Counted from the first letter of the stretch, positions 26,053 to 35,793 are shown. The stretch: 64,000 nt of DNA from Roseobacter sp. (GCA_002731875.1 PCCY01000020.1:143944-207943), one strand, 5' to 3'. A program made the numbers and translations. The notes: a model not told the origin generated them from the letters alone.

Positions 26053-27409
26053 AACGATCCCTAAGGATGAGATAACGGCGTTTGCGCGCGGCAAGGTGGC
26101 GGCGCGTGACGTTGTAACTCATCGCCGGGTACTGAATATCGCTATTCCCATCGTCGTTTCGAATGCCACAGTCCCGATATTGGGGGCGGTGGACACCGGC
26201 GTGGTCGGTCAGTTGGGTCTGGCTGCCCCGATCGGCGCGGTCGGGATCGGGGCAATCATCCTCTCGGCGCTGTATTGGGTATTTGGCTTTTTGCGGATGG
26301 GCACCGTCGGGTTGACTGCGCAGGCAGCGGGCAATCAGGACGACGCCGAAGTGGCTGCGCTTTTGACCCGGGGATTGTTGATCGGGAGCCTCGCCGGCAT
26401 GGCGTTGATCCTGTTGCAACTGCCGTTGTTTTGGGCGTCCTTTCAGGTGTCTCCGGCAAGCTCTGATGTGGAAGGGCCGGCACGAGCATATATGCGAATT
26501 CGCATATGGTCGGCCCCGGCGGCGATTTCGATTTATGCGATCACCGGTTGGTTGATCGCCCAAGAGCGTACCCGCGCCGTACTGGTCATTCAACTCTGGA
26601 TGAACGGCATGAACATCTTGCTCGACCTTTGGTTCGTGCTGGGTCTGGATTGGGGGGTAGAAGGAGTTGCCTTTGCCACGTTCCTTGCCGAATGGACGGG
26701 TGCGGCGCTCGGTCTGTGGCTTTGCCGGGCGGCGTTTGCTGGTCCGGCATGGCGCGACTGGGTGCAGGTGTTCGACGGGCCTCGATGGATCAACATGGCC
26801 CGCGTCAACAGCGATATCCTGATCCGGTCATTATTGCTCCAGGCGATCTTCGTATCGTTCCTGTTTCTGGGGTCGGGCCTTGGTGATGTCACGTTGGCCG
26901 CCAATCAAGTCCTGCTGCAATTTCTGATGATTACGGCTTTCGCGTTGGATGGCTTTGCGTTTGCTGCCGAAGCTTTGGTCGGTCGCGCCATGGGGGCCAG
27001 ACAACGCGATATCGTGCGTCGCAGCGCCGTGCTTACCAGCGGCTGGGGGTTTGTCATCTGCGTGTTGATGGCCGTTGTCTTTGCATGGGGTGGCGGGGCT
27101 ATCATCGACCTGATGACCACCGCCGTTTCTGTACGTGCAGAGGCGCGCGTGTTTTTACCTTACATGACCGCGGCACCTTTGCTGGGGTGCGCGTCGTGGA
27201 TGCTGGACGGCGTTTTCATCGGAGCGACGAGATCGCGAGACATGCGAAACATGATGGCCGTATCCTTTGCGATCTACGCGGCAAGCGTTATCATCCTGTT
27301 GCCCTGGCTGGGCAATCATGGATTGTGGATATCGTTGCTGATTTCATTCGTCGCGCGCGGTGTCAGCCTGGGGCTGCGATATCCGGCGCTTGAACGGTCC
27401 GTTGCCTAG
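26045..27409 (+). CDS. MATE family efflux transporter (DinF-like)
   Basis: A 454-residue inner-membrane transporter with about twelve predicted membrane segments. The first, VLNIAIPIVVSNATVPILGA followed by VDTGVVGQLG, is the signature start of MATE pumps of the DinF branch. Such proteins export cations or drugs using a sodium or proton gradient. The start is a GTG at 26045, eight bases before the upstream thioesterase stop. It is last in the coupled operon; its stop is 27 bp from the convergent arsC stop, with no evident terminator. The cargo is not predictable. Confidence 0.9.
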   Translation: MTETIPKDEITAFARGKVAARDVVTHRRVLNIAIPIVVSNATVPILGAVDTGVVGQLGLAAPIGAVGIGAIILSALYWVFGFLRMGTVGLTAQAAGNQDDAEVAALLTRGLLIGSLAGMALILLQLPLFWASFQVSPASSDVEGPARAYMRIRIWSAPAAISIYAITGWLIAQERTRAVLVIQLWMNGMNILLDLWFVLGLDWGVEGVAFATFLAEWTGAALGLWLCRAAFAGPAWRDWVQVFDGPRWINMARVNSDILIRSLLLQAIFVSFLFLGSGLGDVTLAANQVLLQFLMITAFALDGFAFAAEALVGRAMGARQRDIVRRSAVLTSGWGFVICVLMAVVFAWGGGAIIDLMTTAVSVRAEARVFLPYMTAAPLLGCASWMLDGVFIGATRSRDMRNMMAVSFAIYAASVIILLPWLGNHGLWISLLISFVARGVSLGLRYPALERSVA

Positions 27410-27436
27410 ACGGTCCAGCGAAACCCGTGGGTAATT

Positions 27437-27802
27437 CTAACGCGACGCTCCGCCTGCCAACAGTGGTTTGATCGCCTCGGGTGGCCGGCCAATGATCGCT
27501 GCGGTGCCTTTGAACGCGATTGGCCGTTCGATAAGAACCGGAAATTCGGCCATTGCCCGCAGCAGATCGTCATTGCTGGATGTCTTGGACAAGTTCAATT
27601 CCTTGAACTTGGCTTCTCCCGTGCGCATCATATCGATCGGGCGCAGGCCGAGAGCTTTTGAAGCGGCCGAAAGCTCTGCTTTGGTGGGGGCGTCATCCAT
27701 GTAACGTCTGATCGTGACATCAACCTTTGCCTGTTCGATCAAGCCCAAGGTTTGACGCGACTTTGAACAACGCGGATTATGCCACAGGGTGATCATAGCC
27801 AT
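27437..27802 (-). CDS. arsC: ArsC-family arsenate reductase
   Basis: A 121-residue thioredoxin-fold protein of the glutaredoxin-dependent ArsC family. [15 protein letters not shown] holds the catalytic cysteine near residue 12, and [16 protein letters not shown] holds an arginine that contacts the oxyanion. The adjacent genes are pyrD and DUF genes, not an ars operon, so arsenate may not be the true substrate; Spx/YffB-like relatives share this fold. Its start overlaps the pyrD stop by ten bases. Confidence 0.85.
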   Translation of the reverse strand: MAMITLWHNPRCSKSRQTLGLIEQAKVDVTIRRYMDDAPTKAELSAASKALGLRPIDMMRTGEAKFKELNLSKTSSNDDLLRAMAEFPVLIERPIAFKGTAAIIGRPPEAIKPLLAGGASR

Positions 27803-28836
27803 TTTTTCCGCCTGCTGCCGACAGCGTCGGCAACAGTGTCGAACCCATCATGTTTTAACAATTTGTCCAATCCGCGCGCAATATCTGCCGCCAGTGACAA
27901 CCCGCCATACACCAACGCGGTATATAGCTGTACTGCGCTCGCACCCGCACAGATCTTGGCATACGCTTCCTCGGCTGAACTGATGCCGCCGACGCCGATC
28001 AGCGGAATATCGGTTAGCGTCGAAAGCCGGGCGAGAACGCGCGTCGACTTTTCAAATAGGGGGGCACCGGATAATCCGCCCATCTCGCTGCGGTGGTGGC
28101 TTTGCAGGCCGTTGCGATCCAGTGTTGTGTTTGTCGCGATAATGGCTGCAACGCCCGCGTCGTTGGCAACGTCTGCGACGTCGGCAGTTTCGGCTTCGGT
28201 CAAATCCGGGGCAATTTTCAGAAACACAGGCGTATCGCCGCGCACGGCCATCACGCCAGCCAGCAGGCCCGCCAGTGCAGCCTTACCTTGTAGATCGCGA
28301 AGCTTTTCGGTGTTGGGGGATGACACGTTGACCGTCGCAAAATCCACATGATCCCGCGCCACTTCCATAACTCTGGCAAAGTCAGCGGCGCGATCCTGGC
28401 TGTTCTTATTAGCCCCAAGGTTCAATCCGACCGGCACACCGGCACCACGTCGCGCAAGGCGGGTGCAGATCACCTGCATCCCGTCATTGTTGAACCCAAA
28501 GCGGTTGATCGCCGCCCGGTCTTCGGTCAGTCGAAACAGCCGGGGTTTTTCATTGCCGGGCTGGGGCAAGGGGGTCGCGGCACCCACTTCGATAAAGCCG
28601 AACCCAGCATTGGAGAGAGGCGCAACGGCCGTGGCATTCTTGTCAAACCCCGCTGCCAGCCCGACCGGGTTAGGCAAAGACATGCCGGCGACGATCGTTT
28701 TCAATCTGGACGATGTGACCGGGCCTGGCGATGGTGCCAATCCTGCGCGCAGTGCCGCTATGGCGACGCCGTGGGCTGCCTCCGGGTCGATGCGGTGCAA
28801 GGCGCGCAGGCCCAGCTGTTCGGCGACTCGCCTCAT
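27793..28836 (-). CDS. pyrD: Dihydroorotate dehydrogenase (quinone), class 2
   Basis: It oxidises dihydroorotate to orotate in de novo pyrimidine synthesis, passing electrons to the quinone pool at the inner membrane. [18 protein letters not shown] near residue 54, [26 protein letters not shown] near 112 and the catalytic serine in [16 protein letters not shown] near 173 are visible. The C-terminal phosphate-binding [19 protein letters not shown] is complete. The N-terminal extension and 347 residues fit class 2. It overlaps its neighbours by four and ten bases in a DUF952-DUF1330-pyrD-arsC run. Confidence 0.95.
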   Translation of the reverse strand: MRRVAEQLGLRALHRIDPEAAHGVAIAALRAGLAPSPGPVTSSRLKTIVAGMSLPNPVGLAAGFDKNATAVAPLSNAGFGFIEVGAATPLPQPGNEKPRLFRLTEDRAAINRFGFNNDGMQVICTRLARRGAGVPVGLNLGANKNSQDRAADFARVMEVARDHVDFATVNVSSPNTEKLRDLQGKAALAGLLAGVMAVRGDTPVFLKIAPDLTEAETADVADVANDAGVAAIIATNTTLDRNGLQSHHRSEMGGLSGAPLFEKSTRVLARLSTLTDIPLIGVGGISSAEEAYAKICAGASAVQLYTALVYGGLSLAADIARGLDKLLKHDGFDTVADAVGSRRKKWL

Positions 28837-29264
28837 GCAAATTGATCGGTCAAGGGCAACGGGGCGCTGCGTATTAACCTTGAGGTCGCTACCGCCGCTT
28901 GCCGATGTACCACCGCCAGCTTGTAGCGCGGATCGGATATCATCCGCAAAAACGCATGGGCGTTGGGATATTGCGCGATGAACATCAGATCCCAGGCTTC
29001 GTCACCGGGGCCGATCAAGGTTGCTTCGAATTGACCGCGCCAAAGGATCGACCCGCCCACGTCAGCCAAAACTGGCCCACTTTCGGCCCCGTAGTTCTTG
29101 TAGGCCTGTGCACCGGTCAGGGCCTTTGATGCCAAGGCATGATCATCTGGATAACAGGCCTTTTCGCGCAGACGCACGAGATTCAGCATGTTTATCGGGG
29201 TCTCGCGGTCCAGCGCTTTGAAGCTGTCAAACTGGTCCCGGTCCGGGTCGATATAGTTGGTCAT
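28833..29264 (-). CDS. DUF1330-like protein
   Basis: A 143-residue soluble protein. [15 protein letters not shown], then [20 protein letters not shown] and [20 protein letters not shown] fit the DUF1330 ferredoxin-like fold with its YPN/YPS...F...D.Y pattern. The biochemical role of the family is unknown. It overlaps pyrD by four bases (ATGA) downstream and the DUF952 gene by four bases upstream, so all three are translationally coupled. Confidence 0.75.
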   Translation of the reverse strand: MTNYIDPDRDQFDSFKALDRETPINMLNLVRLREKACYPDDHALASKALTGAQAYKNYGAESGPVLADVGGSILWRGQFEATLIGPGDEAWDLMFIAQYPNAHAFLRMISDPRYKLAVVHRQAAVATSRLIRSAPLPLTDQFA

Positions 29265-29611
29265 CCTTTTTCACTTTCAAAGCCGGCCGGAAATTCATGG
29301 GCACCGTTCACCAGCGGCAAGGGCTGGGCCCATACGACATCCGGCATTGTCAACTCGCGATAAAGATGCGGAAACTTGGCGTTGCCGCGCGATATTTCCC
29401 ATCTCAAGGCATCGCCCAGGCGTTCCGTCTCGATGGCGAGCAGAAACAAATCGGTTTCATCGGCAAAATGCTTTGCCGCGGTTTCGGCCGCTTGGCTTGC
29501 GGTGGAGAAATGCACATAACCGTCGGTGACGTCGATGGGCGCACCGCGGGTGGACCCGTTCTGGCGCAGGGTTTGCCATTCGTCGGCGCGGAATATTTTG
29601 TATATCAGCAT
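29261..29611 (-). CDS. DUF952 family protein
   Basis: A 116-residue cytosolic protein. It begins MLIYKIFRADEWQTL, followed by DGYVHFSTASQAAETAAKHF and LRWEISRGNAKFPHLYREL, which is the DUF952 pattern (KI....W......G......DG.IH.S...Q). Members resemble ADP-ribosyltransferase-like folds in sequence, but no role is established. I start it at 29611; the longer reading to 29665 adds unrelated residues and lacks a ribosome site. It is first in the coupled DUF952-DUF1330-pyrD-arsC run. Confidence 0.82.
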   Translation of the reverse strand: MLIYKIFRADEWQTLRQNGSTRGAPIDVTDGYVHFSTASQAAETAAKHFADETDLFLLAIETERLGDALRWEISRGNAKFPHLYRELTMPDVVWAQPLPLVNGAHEFPAGFESEKG

Positions 29612-29765
29612 GACCTTGTGATGCCTCGGTATAATCGATGGGTCAAGGGGCGACCGCCGTGCCACGCCAATTCGTTTGGCTTTGTCATTCGGGCCGATGA
29701 AACATCTTTGAAAACAAACGCGATACGGTCACGATACGTCAAACCTTCAACCTGGGGAGATGACC

Positions 29766-31322
29766 ATGAAACGATTCCTTTCGGCCACCGCGGTTCTTGC
29801 GCTGACGTCCGGCGCGGCAGCGGCTGACTTTAACCTGACAATTTTGCACACCAATGATTTCCACTCGCGGTTCGAACCGATCAGCAAATACGACGGTCCG
29901 TGCCCTGCCGAGGATAACGCGGCGGGTGACTGCTTTGGAGGCACCGCCCGTCTGGTGAACGCAATCAAGGACGCGAAATCGCGAAGCTCCAACTTCGTGC
30001 TCGTCGACGGGGGGGACCAGTTTCAAGGATCGCTGTTTTACACGCGCTACAAGGGTAAGATGGCAGCCGAGATGATGAATATGCTTGGCTATGACGGGAT
30101 GACAGTCGGAAACCACGAATTTGACGACGGACCGGAGGTGCTTGCCGGGTTCATGAACGAGATCAATTTTCCGATCCTGATGTCGAATGCTGACGTTTCC
30201 GCAGAACCGTTGCTTGCGGGCAAGTTGGCTAGGTCGGCGGTGATCGAACGCGCAGGCGAGCCCATTGGGTTGATCGGGCTTACCACCGAAGACACGCCCG
30301 AACTTGCCAGCCCCGGTGAAACGGTGGTTTTTCTCGACTCGGTCGCGGCGGTTCAAGGCGAAGTCGATTTGCTGACGGCGCGGGGTGTAAACAAGATTAT
30401 CGTGCTCAGCCATTCCGGCTATGGCGTGGATCAGATGGTTGCGAAAAACACCACGGGCGTTGATGTGATCGTGGGTGGCCACAGCAATTCACTGCTCAGC
30501 AACACAAATGATCGCGCCGATGGACCTTATCCCACTATGGTCAACCAGACAGCCATCGTGCAGGCCTATGCCTATGGTAAATACCTCGGTGAACTTAACG
30601 TGACCTTTGATGATGAAGGTAACGTCAAGCAAGCCTCGGGAGAACCGGTTCTGATTGATGGACGCACGCCCGAGGACGAAGCCACGCTCGCGCGGATCGC
30701 CGAGCTTGCCGCCCCGCTTGAGGAAATACGCAACAAGGTTGTCGCCAATACCAATGACCCGATCGACGGGGATCAGGCGGTTTGCCGGATCAAGGAATGC
30801 CAGATGGGCAATCTTGTGGCCGATGCGATGTTGGACAGAGTCGCCGATCAAGGTATCGAGGTCGCGATCCAGAACAGTGGCGGGTTGCGCGCCTCGATTG
30901 ATGCCGGAGAAGTCACCATGGGTGAGGTGCTGGCGGTGCTGCCTTTCCAAAACACGCTGTCGACTTTTCAGGTTTCCGGGGCAGAGCTGATCGAAGCACT
31001 TGAAAACGGGGTTAGCCAGATCGACAAGGCGGCGGGTCGGTTTCCTCAGGTCGCGGGGATGACATTTACCGTGGATCCCAAGGCCGACGTGGGGCGTCGC
31101 ATAAGCGATGTGACGGTATCGGGCATGCCCATTGACCCGGAAAAGACGTATGGAATGGTATCGAACAATTATGTACGCAATGGCGGGGATGGCTATGCGA
31201 CGTTTAAAACCGCACAGAATGCGTATGACTATGGCCCCGATCTGGCCGATGTAACCGCCGAATTCATTGCCAAGAATGGCGATTATACCCCGTATATCGA
31301 TGGTCGAATAAAGATAAAGTAG
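29766..31322 (+). CDS. Periplasmic 5'-nucleotidase / UDP-sugar hydrolase
   Basis: A 518-residue exported metallophosphoesterase. The signal peptide is residues 1-20 (MKRFLSATAVLALTSGAAAA). The metal motifs are LHTNDFHSR near 26, VDGGDQFQGSLF near 80, GNHEFDDG near 114 and VGGHSN near 235. The C-terminal 5'-nucleotidase domain begins near 325, with NSGGLRASID and GEVLAVLPFQNTL. It releases nucleosides and phosphate outside the inner membrane. GGGGAG six bases before the ATG at 29766 favours this start over the ATG at 29760. It is monocistronic. Confidence 0.92.
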   Translation: MKRFLSATAVLALTSGAAAADFNLTILHTNDFHSRFEPISKYDGPCPAEDNAAGDCFGGTARLVNAIKDAKSRSSNFVLVDGGDQFQGSLFYTRYKGKMAAEMMNMLGYDGMTVGNHEFDDGPEVLAGFMNEINFPILMSNADVSAEPLLAGKLARSAVIERAGEPIGLIGLTTEDTPELASPGETVVFLDSVAAVQGEVDLLTARGVNKIIVLSHSGYGVDQMVAKNTTGVDVIVGGHSNSLLSNTNDRADGPYPTMVNQTAIVQAYAYGKYLGELNVTFDDEGNVKQASGEPVLIDGRTPEDEATLARIAELAAPLEEIRNKVVANTNDPIDGDQAVCRIKECQMGNLVADAMLDRVADQGIEVAIQNSGGLRASIDAGEVTMGEVLAVLPFQNTLSTFQVSGAELIEALENGVSQIDKAAGRFPQVAGMTFTVDPKADVGRRISDVTVSGMPIDPEKTYGMVSNNYVRNGGDGYATFKTAQNAYDYGPDLADVTAEFIAKNGDYTPYIDGRIKIK

Positions 31323-31385
31323 CGCGCACAATTCTGCGTGGCACTGTGCCTTTCAATGCGTGGGCACCGTGCTTCGCATGGCTTT

Positions 31386-32633
31386 TCACGCGTTGCCAGC
31401 GACACTGTCTGCCTTGGCAAAGGCCGCCGTTTGCGGTGTTGAAATGCGCCCGCCCGGAACCGGACGGAAATCGATCTTGTCTTCCACGGGAACTGCTTCG
31501 CGTTTCATGATGCGGAACATGGTGTAGAAGATGATCACGACGTGACTGCCCGCCGTGATGACAAACAGCGCGCGATCTGCAAAGCCGGCCATCGCCCAAC
31601 CGGCGATCAATGGGCCGACAATTCCACCGATACCATAAAGCAACAGCAAGCCGCCGGAAATTTGGATCGAGGTTCCAGGGGCAGCGTGGTCATTGGCGTG
31701 GGCGACAATGACCGGATACATGGCGAAAATGGACCCGCCTAAAACCCCCGCCAGCACCAGATTAAGGGCTCTGCTGTCAGGCGCGAAAACAAGAAATGCG
31801 GCATCGGCGGCAAGGGCGAGCACCGCCAACCCGATCAAGACGTGACGTCGGTCAGTCTTATCTGACAGCCAGCCGACGGGAATCTGCGCCAGTGCTCCGG
31901 CCAAGATCGGAATGGATGTGAAAAGCGCAATTGTCGCGAGAACAAGCCCGACACGTTCGGCGTAAACCGCAGCAAGCGTGCCGAAGGCCGAATTGGAAAC
32001 CCCGACGAATAGCACCGCGATGACGGCCACAGGGGAGTTGCGCCAAAGTGCCTTGAGATCAAGATTGACGCTAACCAGCGGGGCAGGGGTCGCACTGGAA
32101 CTGACAGCGGTCGGAACCAGTGCCAAGCAATAAAAGATCGCGGCAATCGCGAAAAAGGTAAATCCGTTCGGGTCCCCCACCGTCAACAGCATTTGGCCCG
32201 CAGTGGTCGCGCCCAAGTTAACCATCGTGTAGACTCCAAACACCTTTCCTCGGCTGGAAGGTTCGGTCTGTTCGGACAGCCAGCTTTCCACAATCATTGC
32301 CGCCCCGGCAAAGCAGAAACCGCACAGGGCCCGCAGAATGATCCAGGCGATCGGAGTCACCAGCAACGCGCTCAGCAATATGGAAATTGCCGCGATCGCG
32401 GCCATCGCACCGAATGCCCTGATGTGACCAACGCGCCCGACCAGCCGGGCGGTGAAGATGCAGCCCGACACATAGCCGATAGCCCAGCCGGTTCCCAATA
32501 AACCCAACGACAGCGCCGAGAACCCCTCGTATTGACCTCGCAGAGGTAAAATCAGCCCATTTATCCCGCCAGCGAAAAGCAGAAATGCGGAGCCAAGCAA
32601 CAAGGTACTGACAGGCAGGAATTGGCGAAGCAT
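31386..32633 (-). CDS. MFS transporter
   Basis: A 415-residue inner-membrane protein with about twelve hydrophobic segments in two halves. The loop between segments 2 and 3 reads FTARLVGRVGHIRAF, a variant of the MFS motif A, and the central loop around residues 190-205 is short. It resembles the YcaD-like group of MFS proteins (RALCGFCFAGAAMIVESWLS). The ATG at 32633 starts the first membrane segment; an upstream start at 32675 adds only a basic leader. It is monocistronic and its cargo is unknown. Confidence 0.87.
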   Translation of the reverse strand: MLRQFLPVSTLLLGSAFLLFAGGINGLILPLRGQYEGFSALSLGLLGTGWAIGYVSGCIFTARLVGRVGHIRAFGAMAAIAAISILLSALLVTPIAWIILRALCGFCFAGAAMIVESWLSEQTEPSSRGKVFGVYTMVNLGATTAGQMLLTVGDPNGFTFFAIAAIFYCLALVPTAVSSSATPAPLVSVNLDLKALWRNSPVAVIAVLFVGVSNSAFGTLAAVYAERVGLVLATIALFTSIPILAGALAQIPVGWLSDKTDRRHVLIGLAVLALAADAAFLVFAPDSRALNLVLAGVLGGSIFAMYPVIVAHANDHAAPGTSIQISGGLLLLYGIGGIVGPLIAGWAMAGFADRALFVITAGSHVVIIFYTMFRIMKREAVPVEDKIDFRPVPGGRISTPQTAAFAKADSVAGNA

Positions 32634-33089
32634 AAGGGGGGCCTTTAATCTGTCATGCCTGCGACGGCGGGTCATGATACGGTTCTACGTGACGGTCATC
32701 GCGCCGGTCACGATGGTCTATCCATCCTTGCCTTTGGCTGCACAAGCATAGGGCGGTTTAGTGATTTGCATATCTGTCTGCAACATAGACCTTGCCCCGG
32801 TTAAGTAAAACCGAATGTCGGTAACCTATGCGGCGATATCACTGTGCGGGACGGCGTGGTATTCATCGGTTGGGATTTGAGGTATCAAAATTGCGCATGA
32901 CGTCGAAGGCAGAAAGAGAATGCCGGCGGGAACATCTGCTGGTCCGATAACGGGGACGTCAATTTTCAACTGGGCCGCTGATGCAAACGCAAGGGCAGCA
33001 AGACATGGTATTTCGTGCGGCCACGGTCTGGTCACAGTCGGCGCAATAACGGATGAGGGCTGAAACCCGCGTCCCCTAGCGGGTCATCG
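32634..33089. other. 456-bp gap with no convincing gene
   Basis: Between the MFS gene and the cupredoxin-like gene I see no supported coding region. A minus-strand reading of 69 codons (32826-33035) begins with GTG, lacks a ribosome site and has no family resemblance. Plus-strand readings are all under 45 codons. It may hold promoters for the MFS gene and a degraded remnant. Confidence 0.5.
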
Positions 33090-33449
33090 TTATTCGCTGA
33101 GCGGGGGCGCGGCGAAGCTGATCTCGCCGGTATAGCTTACTTCGCCGTACCGGGTTTCACCGGTGGCAACGAACTGTAGCGGAGTTTTGCTGTCGACAGG
33201 ATACGTAAAGGTTTGGCCCCGGCTCATGTTACCTGATTTCCAACTTTTTCTGTCGCCCAGGATTGAGCGGACGTCTGATGCCTCGTTGGTAAACTGAACT
33301 TTGTCACCGGGTTGCAGATAGGTTACCGCCGGGAAGAACCCCCGGTCGTGTATCAAGACATAATGGGTCTGGGCGACTGCGCTGCCAGCGCTGAGCACCA
33401 AGCCGACTGTCACGGATACCATCGCCGTTTTGCGAACAGAATTATACAT
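33090..33449 (-). CDS. Exported cupredoxin-like protein without copper ligands
   Basis: A 119-residue protein with a signal peptide (residues 1-27, ending GSAVAQ). The mature part, VLIHDRGFFPAVTYLQPGDK then VQFTNEA, follows the plastocyanin pattern of F.P....V..GD.V.F.N. The position after the asparagine that should be a histidine ligand is not histidine, and the C-terminal Cys-x-x-His-Met region is replaced by TGETRYGEVSYTGEI. It is therefore likely a copper-free beta-sandwich protein in the periplasm. AAGGAG seven bases upstream fixes the ATG at 33449. Function unknown. Confidence 0.72.
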   Translation of the reverse strand: MYNSVRKTAMVSVTVGLVLSAGSAVAQTHYVLIHDRGFFPAVTYLQPGDKVQFTNEASDVRSILGDRKSWKSGNMSRGQTFTYPVDSKTPLQFVATGETRYGEVSYTGEISFAAPPLSE

Positions 33450-33550
33450 TGTACCGCTCCTTACCATCATTCGGGCAGAGTCGGTGGTCTCCATCCGAGC
33501 AAGTTGAGCTTCATTTAATGAACTATTAAGGCGTAATTAGGGCAAATTGG

Positions 33551-34459
33551 TTATAAATGCCTATCCGTTTGGGCCGCCAACCATCCTTTGAAAGATTTCA
33601 ACGCCGCTGTTTCGACGCGATCCTCGGGCCAGACAAGGTAATAATTGCCGATACTGTGGGTGGTTTGGGTCGATGCCAATACCAGTTGTCCATCGCGCAG
33701 ATAGGGGGCTGCGGAAAACGTCGGCAACAGGGCTACTCCCAGCCCGTGTACCGCTGCCTGCGCCATGGTGGAAAACTGATCAAAGACCATACCGGCAGGG
33801 GGGTCCTGTGTGACGCCGAGCGCACGCAGCCATCGCGACCAACCGCGTGGGCGGGTGTCAAGATGCAATAGCGGATAGGTGAGGATTTCAGCGGCGTTTT
33901 CCAAAGGAGCACCCAAAAGCTCGGGCGCACAGACCGGCACGACGGTTTCTGGCATAAGATGCAGATAACCGACGCCGGGCCAGTCCTCCTTGCCAAAGTG
34001 AATTGCGGCGTCGAAAGGGCTGTTCTGAAATGAAAACGGGTGGAGTCGGGTGCTGAGGTTCACCGTGACTTCGGGGTGGGTCTGGGCGAAATCGCGCAAT
34101 CTGGGGGCCAGCCAATGCATGCCGAACCCCGGCAGTATAGCAAGGTTCAGCGCACCGGCCGTCGGGTTGGTCCGGGCTGATATCGACGCCTGTGCCAGCT
34201 TGTTAAGTATGTCGCGCACCTGCACGACATAACTTTTCCCCGCGTCGGTCAACACCAACTGACGGCCCTGCCGCCCAAGCAGGGCAACGCCCAACTGATC
34301 TTCCAACGTCTTGAGTTGCCGGCTGATGGCGCTTTGGGTCAGCGATAACTCGCGTGCCGCCTGCGTGGCACTGCCAAGCCGGGCAACCGCTTCGAAGGCG
34401 AGCAATGCATTGACCGAAGGCAGGAAGCGACGCGGCGCTATCATATGACTTTTACTCAT
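33551..34459 (-). CDS. LysR family regulator, GcdR-like by context
   Basis: A 302-residue LysR regulator of the GcvA-like group. The helix-turn-helix is at residues about 15-60: NALLAFEAVARLGSATQAAR followed by ELSLTQSAISRQLKTLEDQL. The effector domain starts near 95 (GALNLAILPGFGMHWLAPRL). It is divergent from the glutaryl-CoA dehydrogenase gene with 81 bp between, the layout of GcdR regulators that control glutarate and lysine breakdown. A TTTGC...GCAAT element lies in the gap near 34488. Regulation of its neighbour is inferred from position. Confidence 0.87.
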   Translation of the reverse strand: MSKSHMIAPRRFLPSVNALLAFEAVARLGSATQAARELSLTQSAISRQLKTLEDQLGVALLGRQGRQLVLTDAGKSYVVQVRDILNKLAQASISARTNPTAGALNLAILPGFGMHWLAPRLRDFAQTHPEVTVNLSTRLHPFSFQNSPFDAAIHFGKEDWPGVGYLHLMPETVVPVCAPELLGAPLENAAEILTYPLLHLDTRPRGWSRWLRALGVTQDPPAGMVFDQFSTMAQAAVHGLGVALLPTFSAAPYLRDGQLVLASTQTTHSIGNYYLVWPEDRVETAALKSFKGWLAAQTDRHL

Positions 34460-34540
34460 AGGTTCAGGACAAAGCAGCGATAGTCATTTGCCGTTTGCTT
34501 TGCAATACTGCCCCAAATTCGCACCCCGAGGAGAACACCG

Positions 34541-35763
34541 ATGAGCACTGAATTGCCAGTATTGAAAGCAAAGGACGCACCGGACATGGGGAGCTTTGAT
34601 TGGGCAGACCCGTTCCGCCTTGTCGATCAGTTGACCGAAGACGAGCGCATGATCCAGCAAAGTGCCCGCGCGTATGCGCAGGAAAAGCTGCAGCCCCGCG
34701 TGATCGACGCCTTTGCCAACGAAACCACCGACCCTTCGATATTTCGCGAAATGGGCGACATGGGGCTTCTGGGCGTCACGGTGCCCGAGCATATGGCGGG
34801 CTGGGGGGGAGCTATGTTTCCTACGGTCTGGTCGCACGTGAAGTTGAACGTGTGGACAGTGGCTATCGGTCGATGATGTCGGTGCAATCCAGCTTGGTGA
34901 TGTATCCGATCTACGCCTATGGCTCGGAAGAGCAGCGCATGAAGTATCTGCCGAAACTGTCCAGTGGCGAATTCATCGGCTGCTTTGGCCTGACAGAACC
35001 GGATGCGGGCTCTGACCCTGCGGGCATGAAGACCCGTGCGGTGAAAACCGCCAATGGCTACAAGCTGACCGGCTCCAAGATGTGGATCTCGAACGCGCCG
35101 ATCGCGGATGTTTTCGTGGTCTGGGCCAAGTCCGAAGAGCACGGCGGCAAGATCCGCGGCTTCATCCTTGAAAAAGGCATGAAGGGTCTGTCCGCACCCA
35201 AGATCGGCAATAAGCTGTCGCTGCGCGCCTCGATCACAGGCGAGATCGTGATGGACAACGTCGAAGTCGACGAAGATGCGTTGCTGCCCCATGTCGAAGG
35301 TCTGAAAGGCCCATTCGGCTGTTTGAACCGCGCCCGATATGGCATCAGCTGGGGCGCACTGGGGGCCGCTGAATTCTGCTGGCACGCCTCGCGTCAATAC
35401 GGTCTGGATCGCAAACAGTTCAACAAGCCGCTGGCGCAGACACAGCTGTTCCAGAAAAAGCTGGCCGACATGCAGACCGAAATCGCGCTTGGACTGCAAG
35501 CCTCGTTGCAAGTGGGTCGTCTGATGGACAATGCCAACGCCGCGCCGGAAATGATCTCTATCGTCAAGCGCAACAACTGCGGCAAGGCGCTGGACATCGC
35601 CCGCATGTCCCGCGACATGCACGGCGGCAACGGCATCAGCGGCGAATTCCAGGTGATCCGCCACATGATGAACCTCGAGACGGTGAACACCTATGAAGGC
35701 ACGCACGACGTGCACGCGCTGATCCTGGGCCGCGCCCAGACCGGCCTGCAGGCGTTCTTCTAA
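34541..35763 (+). pseudogene. gcdH: Glutaryl-CoA dehydrogenase interrupted by a one-base deletion
   Basis: The intact enzyme oxidises and decarboxylates glutaryl-CoA to crotonyl-CoA in lysine and tryptophan breakdown. From ATG 34541 the frame is normal for 83 codons, through [12 protein letters not shown]. The family continuation [20 protein letters not shown] is found in the -1 frame from 34792 to the stop at 35763, and includes [11 protein letters not shown], the catalytic-glutamate region [15 protein letters not shown] and the full C-terminus. One base is missing at about 34790-34791, directly after the GAG codon. In the starting frame the product would stop at 34876 after 111 residues. 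A run of seven G at 34803-34809 could restore the frame by slippage. A sequencing error is also possible. Confidence 0.88.
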
Positions 35764-35772
35764 AGCATTGGA

Positions 35773-35793
35773 AAAGGGGCTCCATGCCCCTTT
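35773..35793 (+). terminator. Hairpin terminator after gcdH
   Basis: AAAGGGGC (35773-35780), loop TCCAT, GCCCCTTT (35786-35793): a perfect 8-bp stem ending in three T, ten bases after the gcdH stop. Confidence 0.7.

Noticed and set aside
32826..33035. A 69-codon minus-strand frame
   Set aside because: GTG start without ribosome site, no motif and no supporting context.
34627..35715. A 362-codon minus-strand frame opposite gcdH
   Set aside because: Antisense of glutaryl-CoA dehydrogenase, histidine- and glutamine-rich nonsense composition with no ribosome site.
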